From CAZHGD01 sp964531735 (lineage in GTDB: Bacteria > Armatimonadota > UBA10988): DNA of 15,987 nucleotides. Shown in pieces: positions 1-6,602 of the stretch. The position numbers and the translations under genes are program-made. Numbering within the stretch: position 1 is the first letter of the stretch; the number at the start of each line of letters is the position of its first letter. Under the pieces are notes generated by a model that saw only the letters and a program-made list of their open reading frames with translations, was not told where the DNA came from and ran no database searches. Location of the stretch: assembly GCA_964531735.1 (NCBI GenBank), contig CAZHGD010000171.1, positions 1-15,987 of the forward strand. The letters are read 5' to 3'.

Positions 1-49
1 CCGCGGACAGGATTCGCCCGCCCTGTGGACAACAACTCCGGCATGCTGC

Positions 50-685
50 TTAGTACATGTTCCAGTAGATGAACTGGTTGTCGCCGGTCAGGGCCGTGCC
101 GTCTTCAGTGGCCTGCTTCGTGATTGCCACCTCGCGCTTCCAGGCCTTGGTGTGGCCGTCGATGAAGGCCAGGTTGGCCATCTCGTTGTGCCGCGTGGCC
201 AGGAGCCGCGTCATGGCCCCACCCTCCATCGAATGCCCGTCGGGCTTGAGGCGGAAGTTGGTGCCGTCGCCGAGGATAATGGTCTCGGACGGCTTGGCGA
301 TGCTGGCCAAGGCCACCGAGGTGTTCTCAAGGTAGACCGAGTACCCGTAGGCCATGCCCTCGACGTAGGCGCCGGCGAACTTGGTGATGGACGCCTCCGA
401 CGGGCAGTCGAACATCTGGTAGCTCTTGCAGTACGGCGCAATCGCCACCGCCCAGGTCACGTTCAGGCTGGGCGGATAGGTGATGGTCCGGGGCAAGCAC
501 TCGTCATAGTCCTGCGTGTACTGGGTGACGGCCAAAGCCAACTGCTTGTTGTTCGACGAGCAACTGGACTGGCGCGCCTTCTCGCGCGCCTTGGCGAAGA
601 CCGGGAACAGGATCGCCGCCAGAATGGCAATGATCGCGATCACCACCAGCAGCTCGATCAGAGTAAAGGCACGTCTGCGGTTCAT
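50..685 (-). CDS. Prepilin-like protein with N-terminal methylation motif and H-X9-DG motif (DUF1559-like)
   Basis: A 211-residue protein. It begins MNRRRA followed by FTLIELLVVIAIIAILAAI, the class III/type IV prepilin signal: cleavage is expected between Ala6 and Phe7, with the conserved Glu11 at +5 and one hydrophobic helix at about 8-28. The next segment, FPVFAKAREKAR then QYTQDYDE (about 27-62), is typical of the amplified pseudopilins of Armatimonadota and related phyla. Near the C terminus His166 is followed nine residues later by Asp-Gly, the H-X9-DG motif of prepilin-processing-associated proteins. The ATG at 685 is chosen because GGAG lies about 6-7 bases upstream and the prepilin leader starts directly there; the open frame further upstream has no relevant homology. 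The family is presumed to be exported and processed by a prepilin peptidase, but its function is poorly known. No pilus or secretion genes are adjacent, as is usual for these stand-alone copies. Family call firm; role unknown. Confidence 0.92.
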   Translation of the reverse strand: MNRRRAFTLIELLVVIAIIAILAAILFPVFAKAREKARQSSCSSNNKQLALAVTQYTQDYDECLPRTITYPPSLNVTWAVAIAPYCKSYQMFDCPSEASITKFAGAYVEGMAYGYSVYLENTSVALASIAKPSETIILGDGTNFRLKPDGHSMEGGAMTRLLATRHNEMANLAFIDGHTKAWKREVAITKQATEDGTALTGDNQFIYWNMY

Positions 686-743
686 ATCGATCTCCAGCGG
701 GGGGCTGGGCGATCCGCGACGATGGCCAGCGCCATTGACAACA

Positions 744-775
744 CCACCGGGCCGGCGACATCGCCGGCCCGGTGG
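744..775 (-). terminator. GC-rich hairpin between SGNH hydrolase and pilin genes
   Basis: Arms 744-758 and 761-775 are perfectly complementary (15 bp). Allowing a realistic loop gives about 13 bp closing a 6-nt loop. It lies 57 bases after the hydrolase stop on the minus strand and is followed by TGTTGTC, which is only mildly T-rich. It is likely an intrinsic terminator for the hydrolase transcript. If the candidate promoter at 806-814 is real, it would instead be a leader hairpin of the pilin mRNA. Confidence 0.6.
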
Positions 776-805
776 GCACAATCCGGGGGCAGCCCAACCC
801 GCGGC

Positions 806-814
806 AGTATAGCA
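806..814 (-). promoter_or_regulatory. Candidate extended -10 promoter element for the pilin gene
   Basis: On the minus strand the sequence reads TGCTATACT, an extended -10 (TGn then TATACT). No convincing -35 element is seen 17 bases upstream. It sits between the hydrolase stop codon (832) and the hairpin at 744-775, so a transcript from here would have a leader of about 115 bases containing that hairpin. Sequence pattern only. Confidence 0.35.
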
Positions 815-831
815 AGTCCGGCCGCGGAAGA

Positions 832-2112
832 CTACTTCACGGCTTCGATGCGCAGCGTGTGCTTGACCGGCTGCACCGCGGCCGGCAGCTTGTTGGCCGC
901 GTCCGACAGCTTGCCGACCAGCTTGCCGCGGATGCGCTCGATGCTCTCCTGCTCGTCGGGCACCAGGCGGCCCAGGTTGATCAGCCCGTGCAGACCCTCC
1001 TTGATGCCCGGCGTCTCGGCATTCTGCTTGGCGCGAATGCGGCCCTCGACCGAGCGGAAGGCCTGGCCGAACGGGTTGTCGAGGAACTCGGCCGCCAGGT
1101 TGATGCCCTTGGCCAGGTCGGCGGCGGCGAACTCCTTGCTGGCGTTGCCCCACGTGACCTTGACCTTGTCGGTGGTCGCGCCGGAGACCTGCAGCTTGAG
1201 GCGGTTCAGTTCGTCGTTGAAGCCGAAGAACTCCAGCACGCCGGTGGTGGCGTTCGGCGAGTTCGGCGCGCCCTGGAAGCAGAACGGGTAGCGCGTGCTC
1301 TCCAGCTCCACGGAGCCGTTCTGGCACGCCAGCACCTTGTGCCCGTTGCCGCCCTCGGCCTTGCCGGCCGCCAGGTCCACCTTGATGGTGCCCAGGTCGC
1401 CGTTGCAGCCCATGGCCTTCAGGAAGGCGTAAGCCATCACCAGATGGCCGTTGTTCGACGGATGAACGCCGTCACCGCCGGCCACGTGGTAGCCCTTGCC
1501 GTACTTGGCCTTGGCCTTGACCATCACGTCCATCATCGGGTCGTAGACGTTGGCGAAGACGACCTGCTCTTCGGCGGCCACCTGCTTGGCGAGGTCCCGC
1601 TCAGCGGCCAAAGTCTTGTTGTACATGGTCGCCGCTTCGGGACTGTTGCGGTAGGTGTCCGAGTCGACCACGCCGGGCGAGCCGACCACGATCAGGCGGA
1701 CGCCGGCCTGCTTGAACGACTTCACGATGCGCCGCTGGTAGTCGGTGTACCACTTGGCCCGGTCCGGCGTCATCGGGCTGTAGCCGCCGTCGTTCATGCC
1801 GTAGCAGGTGGTGGCCACCGTCGGCTTGAACGGCAGCGTGTCGTTCGCCATGCGGTTGTAGAAGCCGTGCGCCGTCTCGCCGCCCCAGCCGAACTGCATC
1901 GCGGTCAGATTCGCCGCCGGCTGACACATCAGCAGATACGACTCGATCATCAGCGAATAGAGCTTCTGCTCGGTGATCGAGTCACCGCAGACGGCCACGC
2001 GATCGCCGTCCTTCAGGCCCTGAGCTGGCGCCAGGCTGGCCGTGACCAGCACCAACGCCACACCCACCCATCGCCGCTCGCGGCCGAGGGCGTTCCGAAC
2101 ACCTGCCACCAT
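832..2112 (-). CDS. Secreted SGNH/GDSL-family hydrolase
   Basis: A 426-residue protein. A signal peptide is visible: positive residues (RERR, 11-14), a hydrophobic stretch at about 16-29 (VGVALVLVTASLA) and a small-residue end near APAQG. The SGNH blocks follow: block I GDSIT with the nucleophile Ser45; block II WGGE with Gly78; block III GMND with Asn107 as oxyanion residue; block V DGVHPS with Asp214 and His217. These give a complete Ser-Asp-His triad. Residues about 240-426 form an extra C-terminal part of unknown fold. Members of the superfamily hydrolyse esters (lipids, acylated glycans, acetylated sugars); the substrate cannot be read here. The ATG at 2112 has GGAGG 7 bases upstream, so it is preferred over longer frames. 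It follows the pseudo-ATPase gene by 55 bp on the same strand, with no strong hairpin between, and may be co-transcribed with it. Confidence 0.9.
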   Translation of the reverse strand: MVAGVRNALGRERRWVGVALVLVTASLAPAQGLKDGDRVAVCGDSITEQKLYSLMIESYLLMCQPAANLTAMQFGWGGETAHGFYNRMANDTLPFKPTVATTCYGMNDGGYSPMTPDRAKWYTDYQRRIVKSFKQAGVRLIVVGSPGVVDSDTYRNSPEAATMYNKTLAAERDLAKQVAAEEQVVFANVYDPMMDVMVKAKAKYGKGYHVAGGDGVHPSNNGHLVMAYAFLKAMGCNGDLGTIKVDLAAGKAEGGNGHKVLACQNGSVELESTRYPFCFQGAPNSPNATTGVLEFFGFNDELNRLKLQVSGATTDKVKVTWGNASKEFAAADLAKGINLAAEFLDNPFGQAFRSVEGRIRAKQNAETPGIKEGLHGLINLGRLVPDEQESIERIRGKLVGKLSDAANKLPAAVQPVKHTLRIEAVK

Positions 2113-2167
2113 ACTCGTCCTCCGTCCCTGTCGCCCGTTTGGCCACGCCGCGGCCGGTACCTCCGCG

Positions 2168-3766
2168 CTAACCTGCCAGATCGGGCTCGGCAGGTGGCTC
2201 GGGGTCGGCCTGCCGGTCGGCGGGCACGGCGACGTCAGATCCGTCGTCCACCTCCGTGGGCTCGGCGGCCTCAGCATCGGGCTCAGCGTCGGCTTCGGCC
2301 GCCCCTGATGCCACCTCCGGCGGCGGCGGTGCGGGCCGGTCGTCCGCCTCGGTCGGCTCGTCGACCGGCGCCTCGTCAGGCTCGTCGCTGAGCAGGTCGT
2401 CCAGTTCGCCGGCCGCGTAAGGCAGCCGCGCGATCAGCCAGCGCAGTGTGCCCAGCACCATCAGCTCATCGGCCAGCAGGACCAGCCACAGCGGCGCCGC
2501 AACCAGCGTGGCCAGCAACGCCAGCAGGTAGCCGAGGAGCAGGCGCCGGTTGAGCTGTCGCTCGCGCAGACCCGTGCCACGCACCGCCCGCCAGGCCGCG
2601 GGCAGATGCTCGAGCCGCCCGACCGGCAGGCTCAGGCCGCCGGCGGCGCGGCCGAGTACGACCACGGCTTGCGCCTGGACCGAGCCGCCGTGGCCAGCCG
2701 GCACCACCATGGCCACCGGGCCGCGAACGACCCAGGAGGACAGCGTCTCGTCCACGTCGGACCGCGCCAACTGCGAGACCACCGTGTTGACGCCGAGCTG
2801 GACCTGGTTCGCCGCGGCGGCGTCGGGATCGTCGTCCGACAGCAGCCCGACGCGGCGCGCGCCGGCCTGCCGCAGGCCTTCGGCCAGCAAGTCGACGCGG
2901 GCCCGCCACGGGTCGCGCAGACCGACCATGCCGAGCGGCGCCTCGTCGGTACACAGGACCAGCACGGTGCCCCCCTGCGCGTGCCGCTGCGCGGCCTCCT
3001 CGGCCAGCTCCGGCAGCGGGCTGCCCAGGTGTTCGGCCAGCCGGCCGCCACCCAAGTAGTGCATCGCGCCGTTGATGCGGCCGCTCCGGGCCAGGTGCGC
3101 CACGGTGCCGGATTCCGAGACGTTGGGCAAGGCCAACCGCGCGCGCCGCGCGGCGGCGGTGACGGCGTCCGAGACGTCTGAGTCCTCGTTCCGCAGCAGG
3201 GCGGCGCACAGGCGCAGCACGTCCTCGGGCTTGAGGTCATCGCTGAAGGAGGCCACATGGTCGACGGCCACCGGCCCGGCGGTCAGCACGCCGCGCTTGA
3301 GCAGGACCACCTGCCGGACGCCGTGCAGCGCCCCCAGGTCGCGCGGCGAGATGGCCCGCCGCCACGCCTGGGTCACCTCGCCGGCGGCCAACGGCCAGGT
3401 CAGGTGTTGCACCACACGGAAGGCGGTACCGTGACACAGGACCAGCAGGACGAACGGCACTTCGGGCGCCAGCCAGGCCGGTCGCACGATGGTGACGGCG
3501 CCGGTGAGCACCACCAGCGAGGCCACCAGCCAGGGCAGGCTACGGGCCGACACGGCACTGGCCAGGTCGGTGGTGTCCGGTTGGTCGGCGAAGGACACCG
3601 GTTGGCAGGCCCGCCGGAAGCGCGCGAGCCAGGCCGCTTCGAGCGACCACCCGACCAGCGCCAGCGTGACGGCCACCGGCGCCAAAGCGAGACTGTGGGT
3701 GATTCGGCCCACCAGGACGGCGGCAAACGCCACCAGCAGCACCCGGGCCGCAGATTGTACACGCAT
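2168..3766 (-). CDS. Membrane protein resembling a catalytically dead P1B-type ATPase
   Basis: A 532-residue protein. It has two hydrophobic segments at about 8-22 and 27-46, two more at about 77-97 and 103-120, a cytosolic-looking region at 130-405, one or two C-terminal segments at about 407-450, and a tail (about 452-532) very rich in Asp, Glu and Pro. The middle follows heavy-metal P-type ATPases in order. VVLLKRGVLT (153-162) sits where VVFDKTGTLT is expected, so the phosphorylated Asp is Leu156. CHG (111-113) replaces CPC. LGMVGLRDPWR (278-288) matches the LGLIALADPLR region. LLSDDD (308-313) replaces LTGDN. MVVPAGHGG (353-361) replaces MVGDGxNDA. The actuator domain (TGE loop) is missing: only about 30 residues separate the transmembrane pairs where about 130 are expected. 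The ATG at 3766 shares its A with the sfsA stop (TGATG), implying translational coupling; a TTG at 3769 is an alternative. There is no frameshift or internal stop, so it looks maintained. Homology is judged by eye; function is unknown and ATP-driven transport is unlikely. Confidence 0.72.
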   Translation of the reverse strand: MRVQSAARVLLVAFAAVLVGRITHSLALAPVAVTLALVGWSLEAAWLARFRRACQPVSFADQPDTTDLASAVSARSLPWLVASLVVLTGAVTIVRPAWLAPEVPFVLLVLCHGTAFRVVQHLTWPLAAGEVTQAWRRAISPRDLGALHGVRQVVLLKRGVLTAGPVAVDHVASFSDDLKPEDVLRLCAALLRNEDSDVSDAVTAAARRARLALPNVSESGTVAHLARSGRINGAMHYLGGGRLAEHLGSPLPELAEEAAQRHAQGGTVLVLCTDEAPLGMVGLRDPWRARVDLLAEGLRQAGARRVGLLSDDDPDAAAANQVQLGVNTVVSQLARSDVDETLSSWVVRGPVAMVVPAGHGGSVQAQAVVVLGRAAGGLSLPVGRLEHLPAAWRAVRGTGLRERQLNRRLLLGYLLALLATLVAAPLWLVLLADELMVLGTLRWLIARLPYAAGELDDLLSDEPDEAPVDEPTEADDRPAPPPPEVASGAAEADAEPDAEAAEPTEVDDGSDVAVPADRQADPEPPAEPDLAG

Positions 3767-4467
3767 CAAGGAAGTTCGACCGGAACCGCGTCGTGAAGTT
3801 GCAGGCCGCCGTCAGGCGACCAGACCGAAGTGTAGGCGACCAGCCTGACGCCCGCGGCCGCCGCCGCGCGCAGGGCCTGCCCGAAAGCCGGGTCGGTGTC
3901 GTCGTTCGGCGCGATGGCCGCCGCGTCGGGCCGTTGGATGAGGAACAGCACACTGGCGCGCTCACCCAACCCGACGCGGGCCGCCAACTCGCCCACGTGC
4001 CGGGTGCCACGCTTCGTCGGCGCGTCGGGGAACCGGCCCCAGCCGTCGACGACCAGCGTGCAGGACTTCAGCTCCACCCAGTGCACGCCCGGACCGCTCA
4101 GCCGGAAGTCGAGGCGGCTGTCGCCGACGGTCACCTCGGGCTCAACACACTGGTACGGCTCCAGCTCGGGCAGCGCGTGGGCGGCAAGCGCCGCGCGTGC
4201 CAGTCGGCCGCCCAGGCGGTTGTCGATGCAGACCCAGCCACAGGTGTGCTCGACGGCCACCAGGTCGTAGGCGGTGCGGCGGTGCTCGCCGGCCGCCGAG
4301 ACCAGGTGGACCGGCCGGCCGGGCGCCATCAGCTCGACCATGCGGCCCGGGTTGGGCACATGCGCCGCCACCTCGCGGCCGGCCAGGTCGGCCCAGGCCA
4401 GGTAGCGGTTGGGCCGTGCCAGGAGGCGACCAAGGTGGCCGGTGCCCGAAGGAGTGACAGCGATCAT
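3766..4467 (-). CDS. sfsA: SfsA-family DNA/RNA nuclease
   Basis: A 233-residue protein, close to the family's usual 230-240. Diagnostic SfsA stretches are RPNRYLAW (18-25), HVPNPGRMVELMAPGR (36-51), a VELKS block (131-135), FPDAPTKRGTRHVGEL (146-161), and VLFLIQRPDA then APNDDTDPAF (173-195). The predicted PD-(D/E)xK-like residues are Asp120, Glu132 and Lys134. The family was named for stimulating sugar fermentation genes in E. coli; its members bind nucleic acid and are annotated as nucleases, but the physiological role is unclear. The start is set at ATG 4467. An in-frame GTG at 4500 lies inside a 20-bp hairpin and would add residues unlike the family. No clear ribosome binding site is visible. 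The gene ends in TGATG, overlapping the pseudo-ATPase start by one base. Confidence 0.92.
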   Translation of the reverse strand: MIAVTPSGTGHLGRLLARPNRYLAWADLAGREVAAHVPNPGRMVELMAPGRPVHLVSAAGEHRRTAYDLVAVEHTCGWVCIDNRLGGRLARAALAAHALPELEPYQCVEPEVTVGDSRLDFRLSGPGVHWVELKSCTLVVDGWGRFPDAPTKRGTRHVGELAARVGLGERASVLFLIQRPDAAAIAPNDDTDPAFGQALRAAAAAGVRLVAYTSVWSPDGGLQLHDAVPVELP

Positions 4468-4485
4468 GATGGCTGGCGGTGACCA

Positions 4486-4530
4486 GAACAGGGAAGCCAC
4501 CGACGAGATCCGTCGGCGGCTTCCCTGTTC
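4486..4530 (-). terminator. Long hairpin after glmS
   Basis: Arms 4486-4505 and 4511-4530 are complementary over 20 bases with one mismatch (a G-U pair in RNA on one strand), and the loop is AGATC or its complement. It begins 27 bases after the glmS stop on the minus strand, as expected for a glmS terminator. No T-tract follows (TGGTCACC), and it ends only 18 bases before the sfsA ATG, so it could also be a processing or stability element on a glmS-sfsA read-through transcript. Confidence 0.75.
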
Positions 4531-4557
4531 AGCGGTACGAACGAGGAGGTACCTGCC

Positions 4558-6393
4558 CTATTCGACCGTCACGCTCTTGGCCAAGTTGCGCGGCTGGTCG
4601 ATTTCCCGCTCGAGCGCGAAGCTGAGCCAGTAGGTCAGCAGGTACGGCGGGATGATGGTCAGGAACGGCATCAGCAGGTTGTCGGCGTCCGGGACGCGGA
4701 TGACCCAGTCGACATGCTCGTCAATGTCGGTGTTGGACTTCCGGACCAGCGCCAGTACGTCGGCGCGGCGGGCCTTCACTTCCTTGATGTTGCTGACCGT
4801 CTTCTCGTAGAGGTCGGTCTGCGTGGCGGTGACCAGCACCGGCACGTCGTCCCACATGAGCGCCAGCGGGCCGTGCTTCAGCTCGCCCGCCGCATACGAC
4901 TCGGCGTGGATGTAGCTGATTTCCTTGAGCTTGAGCGCGCCCTCCAGCGACACGGCGGCGTCGAGGCCACGGCCGAGGAAGAAGAAGTCGCGGCTCTCGA
5001 GGAAGTCGGCGCTGAGCTTCTTGTAGAACTCCTCGTCATCGAGGATGAGCTGCTCCTTGGCCGGCACTTCGAGGAGCTCGGTGACCAGGCGCTGGACCTC
5101 GGCCTCGCTCATCTGACCGCGGATGCGGGCAAAGTGGAAGGCCAGCAGGTACTCGCAGACGAGCTGCGTGACGTACGCCTTGGTCGAGGCGACGCAGATT
5201 TCGGGGCCGGCCCAGGTCGGGAAGACGGCGTCGGCGTCACGGTACATGCTCGAGCCGATGACGTTGACGATGGCCAGCACCTTGACGTTGTTGCGCTGAG
5301 CTTCGCGCAGGGCCGCCAGCGTGTCGGCGGTCTCGCCCGACTGGCTGATGACGATCATCAGGGAGTCCGGTTCGAAGACCGGATCGCGATAGCGGAACTC
5401 CGAGGCGATGTCCAGCTCGACCGGCACGCGTAGCAGCTTCTCGAACAGGTACTTGCCGACCACACCGGCGTAGTAGCTGGTGCCGCAGGCGACGATGTAG
5501 ACGCGCTTGAGCGCCTTGATCTCGTCTTCCGACAGCGCCAACTCGGTGACGTTCAGCTTGCCGTCGGCAATGCGGCCGCGGAAGGTGTGGCGAATGGCGT
5601 CGGGGATCTCGTGGATCTCCTTGATCATGTAGTGGTCGTAGCCGCCCTTTTCGGCCGCGCCGACGTCCCACTCGACTTCCATGATCTTGCGGTCGATCGG
5701 GTTGCCCTGCAGGTCGCTGATGGCCACCCCGGCGGTGGTCAGGACACCGACGTCGCCATCCTCCAGAACCATGACCTTCTTGGTGTAGGGCAGCACGGCG
5801 GTGATGTCGGAAGCGATATACACTTCGCCCTCGCCGACGCCCAGCACCAGCGGCGACTCCTTGCGGACGACGTGCAGGCGGTCGGGGCAGCTCTCGGAGA
5901 CGACGGCCACCGCGTAAGCGCCGTGCATGTCCTTGGCCGCCAACCGCAGGGCCTCCAGCAGGTCGCCCTTGGCGCCGTTGGCCATCTTCTCTTCGAGCAG
6001 GTGGGCGATGACCTCGGTGTCGGTGTCGGACTTGAACTCGGCGCCGGCAGCGGTCAGGCGCTCTTTCAGCTCGACGTAGTTCTCGATGATCCCGTTGTGG
6101 ACCACGGCCAGCGTGCCGCTGTTGCCGGTGTGCGGGTGGGCGTTGCGGGTCGACGGCCGGCCGTGGGTGGCCCAGCGCGTGTGGCCGATGCCCATGGTGA
6201 CCTCGATCGGGTCCTCTTCAATCAGCTTGGCCAGCTCGTTGATCTTGCCGACCGACTTGACCACCTTGCACTGACCGTCTTCGAGCACGGCCACACCGGA
6301 GGAATCGTAGCCACGGTATTCCAGACGGCGGAGGCTGTCGATGATGATCGGCACGGCGGAGCGCGAACCAATGTAGCCCACGATTCCACACAT
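4558..6393 (-). CDS. glmS: Glutamine-fructose-6-phosphate aminotransferase (isomerizing)
   Basis: A 611-residue protein (E. coli GlmS has 609). It makes glucosamine-6-phosphate from fructose-6-phosphate and glutamine, the first committed step to UDP-GlcNAc, in the cytosol. The N-terminal glutaminase domain opens MCGIVGYIGS with nucleophile Cys2 and has HTRWATHG (71-78), HNGIIENY (99-106) and SDTDTE (122-127). Two SIS domains follow with CGTSYYAG (303-310) and SQSGETADT (350-358). The isomerase residues match E. coli Lys485, Glu488, His504 and Lys603 as Lys488, Glu491, His507 and Lys606. It ends in the usual DQPRNLAKSVTVE. The start is fixed by the Cys2 requirement after Met removal, with AAAGGA about 10 bases upstream. 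The leader from the promoter at 6432-6459 is only about 30 nt, so there is no room for a glmS ribozyme. Confidence 0.99.
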   Translation of the reverse strand: MCGIVGYIGSRSAVPIIIDSLRRLEYRGYDSSGVAVLEDGQCKVVKSVGKINELAKLIEEDPIEVTMGIGHTRWATHGRPSTRNAHPHTGNSGTLAVVHNGIIENYVELKERLTAAGAEFKSDTDTEVIAHLLEEKMANGAKGDLLEALRLAAKDMHGAYAVAVVSESCPDRLHVVRKESPLVLGVGEGEVYIASDITAVLPYTKKVMVLEDGDVGVLTTAGVAISDLQGNPIDRKIMEVEWDVGAAEKGGYDHYMIKEIHEIPDAIRHTFRGRIADGKLNVTELALSEDEIKALKRVYIVACGTSYYAGVVGKYLFEKLLRVPVELDIASEFRYRDPVFEPDSLMIVISQSGETADTLAALREAQRNNVKVLAIVNVIGSSMYRDADAVFPTWAGPEICVASTKAYVTQLVCEYLLAFHFARIRGQMSEAEVQRLVTELLEVPAKEQLILDDEEFYKKLSADFLESRDFFFLGRGLDAAVSLEGALKLKEISYIHAESYAAGELKHGPLALMWDDVPVLVTATQTDLYEKTVSNIKEVKARRADVLALVRKSNTDIDEHVDWVIRVPDADNLLMPFLTIIPPYLLTYWLSFALEREIDQPRNLAKSVTVE

Positions 6394-6431
6394 GGAGGGA
6401 GTTCCTTTCACGACCAGTTGGGTACACGGCG

Positions 6432-6459
6432 AGTATAGACGCCATTGGCTAGAAGTCAA
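6432..6459 (-). promoter_or_regulatory. Sigma70-type promoter of glmS
   Basis: Read on the minus strand: TTGACT (6459-6454), a 16-base spacer, then TATACT (6437-6432), each hexamer one base from consensus. The predicted transcript starts near 6425, about 32 bases before the glmS ATG. The element lies in the 209-bp region divergent to the histidine kinase gene; no equally clear promoter was found for the plus-strand gene. Confidence 0.75.
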
Positions 6460-6602
6460 GCTGCCCGCCCGCGGCGCGGTCATATTCTGGAAACGACACG
6501 GCAATGTTACGCAGTTCCCCCCATCGGACGCTATCCGGCGGCCGAAGAGTGCGATAGGGTCCTGTCGGTAGTCGTCTGCCTGATAGTGGAGTGTCGGGCT
6601 GC

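Noticed and set aside
1..49. Terminator after the pilin gene
   Set aside because: Only a 5-bp ACAGG/CCTGT pairing with a 10-base loop is seen; too weak to call.
772..2391. Plus-strand open frame of 539 codons opposite the SGNH hydrolase and pseudo-ATPase end
   Set aside because: Low-complexity Arg/His/Val-rich product with no recognisable motif; it runs antisense across a gene with a full catalytic triad, so it is a GC-rich shadow frame.
4468..4500. GTG start for sfsA at 4500
   Set aside because: It falls within the 20-bp hairpin and would add 11 residues unlike the family N terminus.
6394..6431. glmS ribozyme/riboswitch
   Set aside because: The leader between the predicted transcription start and the ATG is about 30 nt, far too short.
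6591..6602. GTG start for the histidine kinase at 6591
   Set aside because: The only Shine-Dalgarno-like sequence (6588-6591) overlaps this GTG, while the ATG at 6603 lies 11 bases downstream of it.
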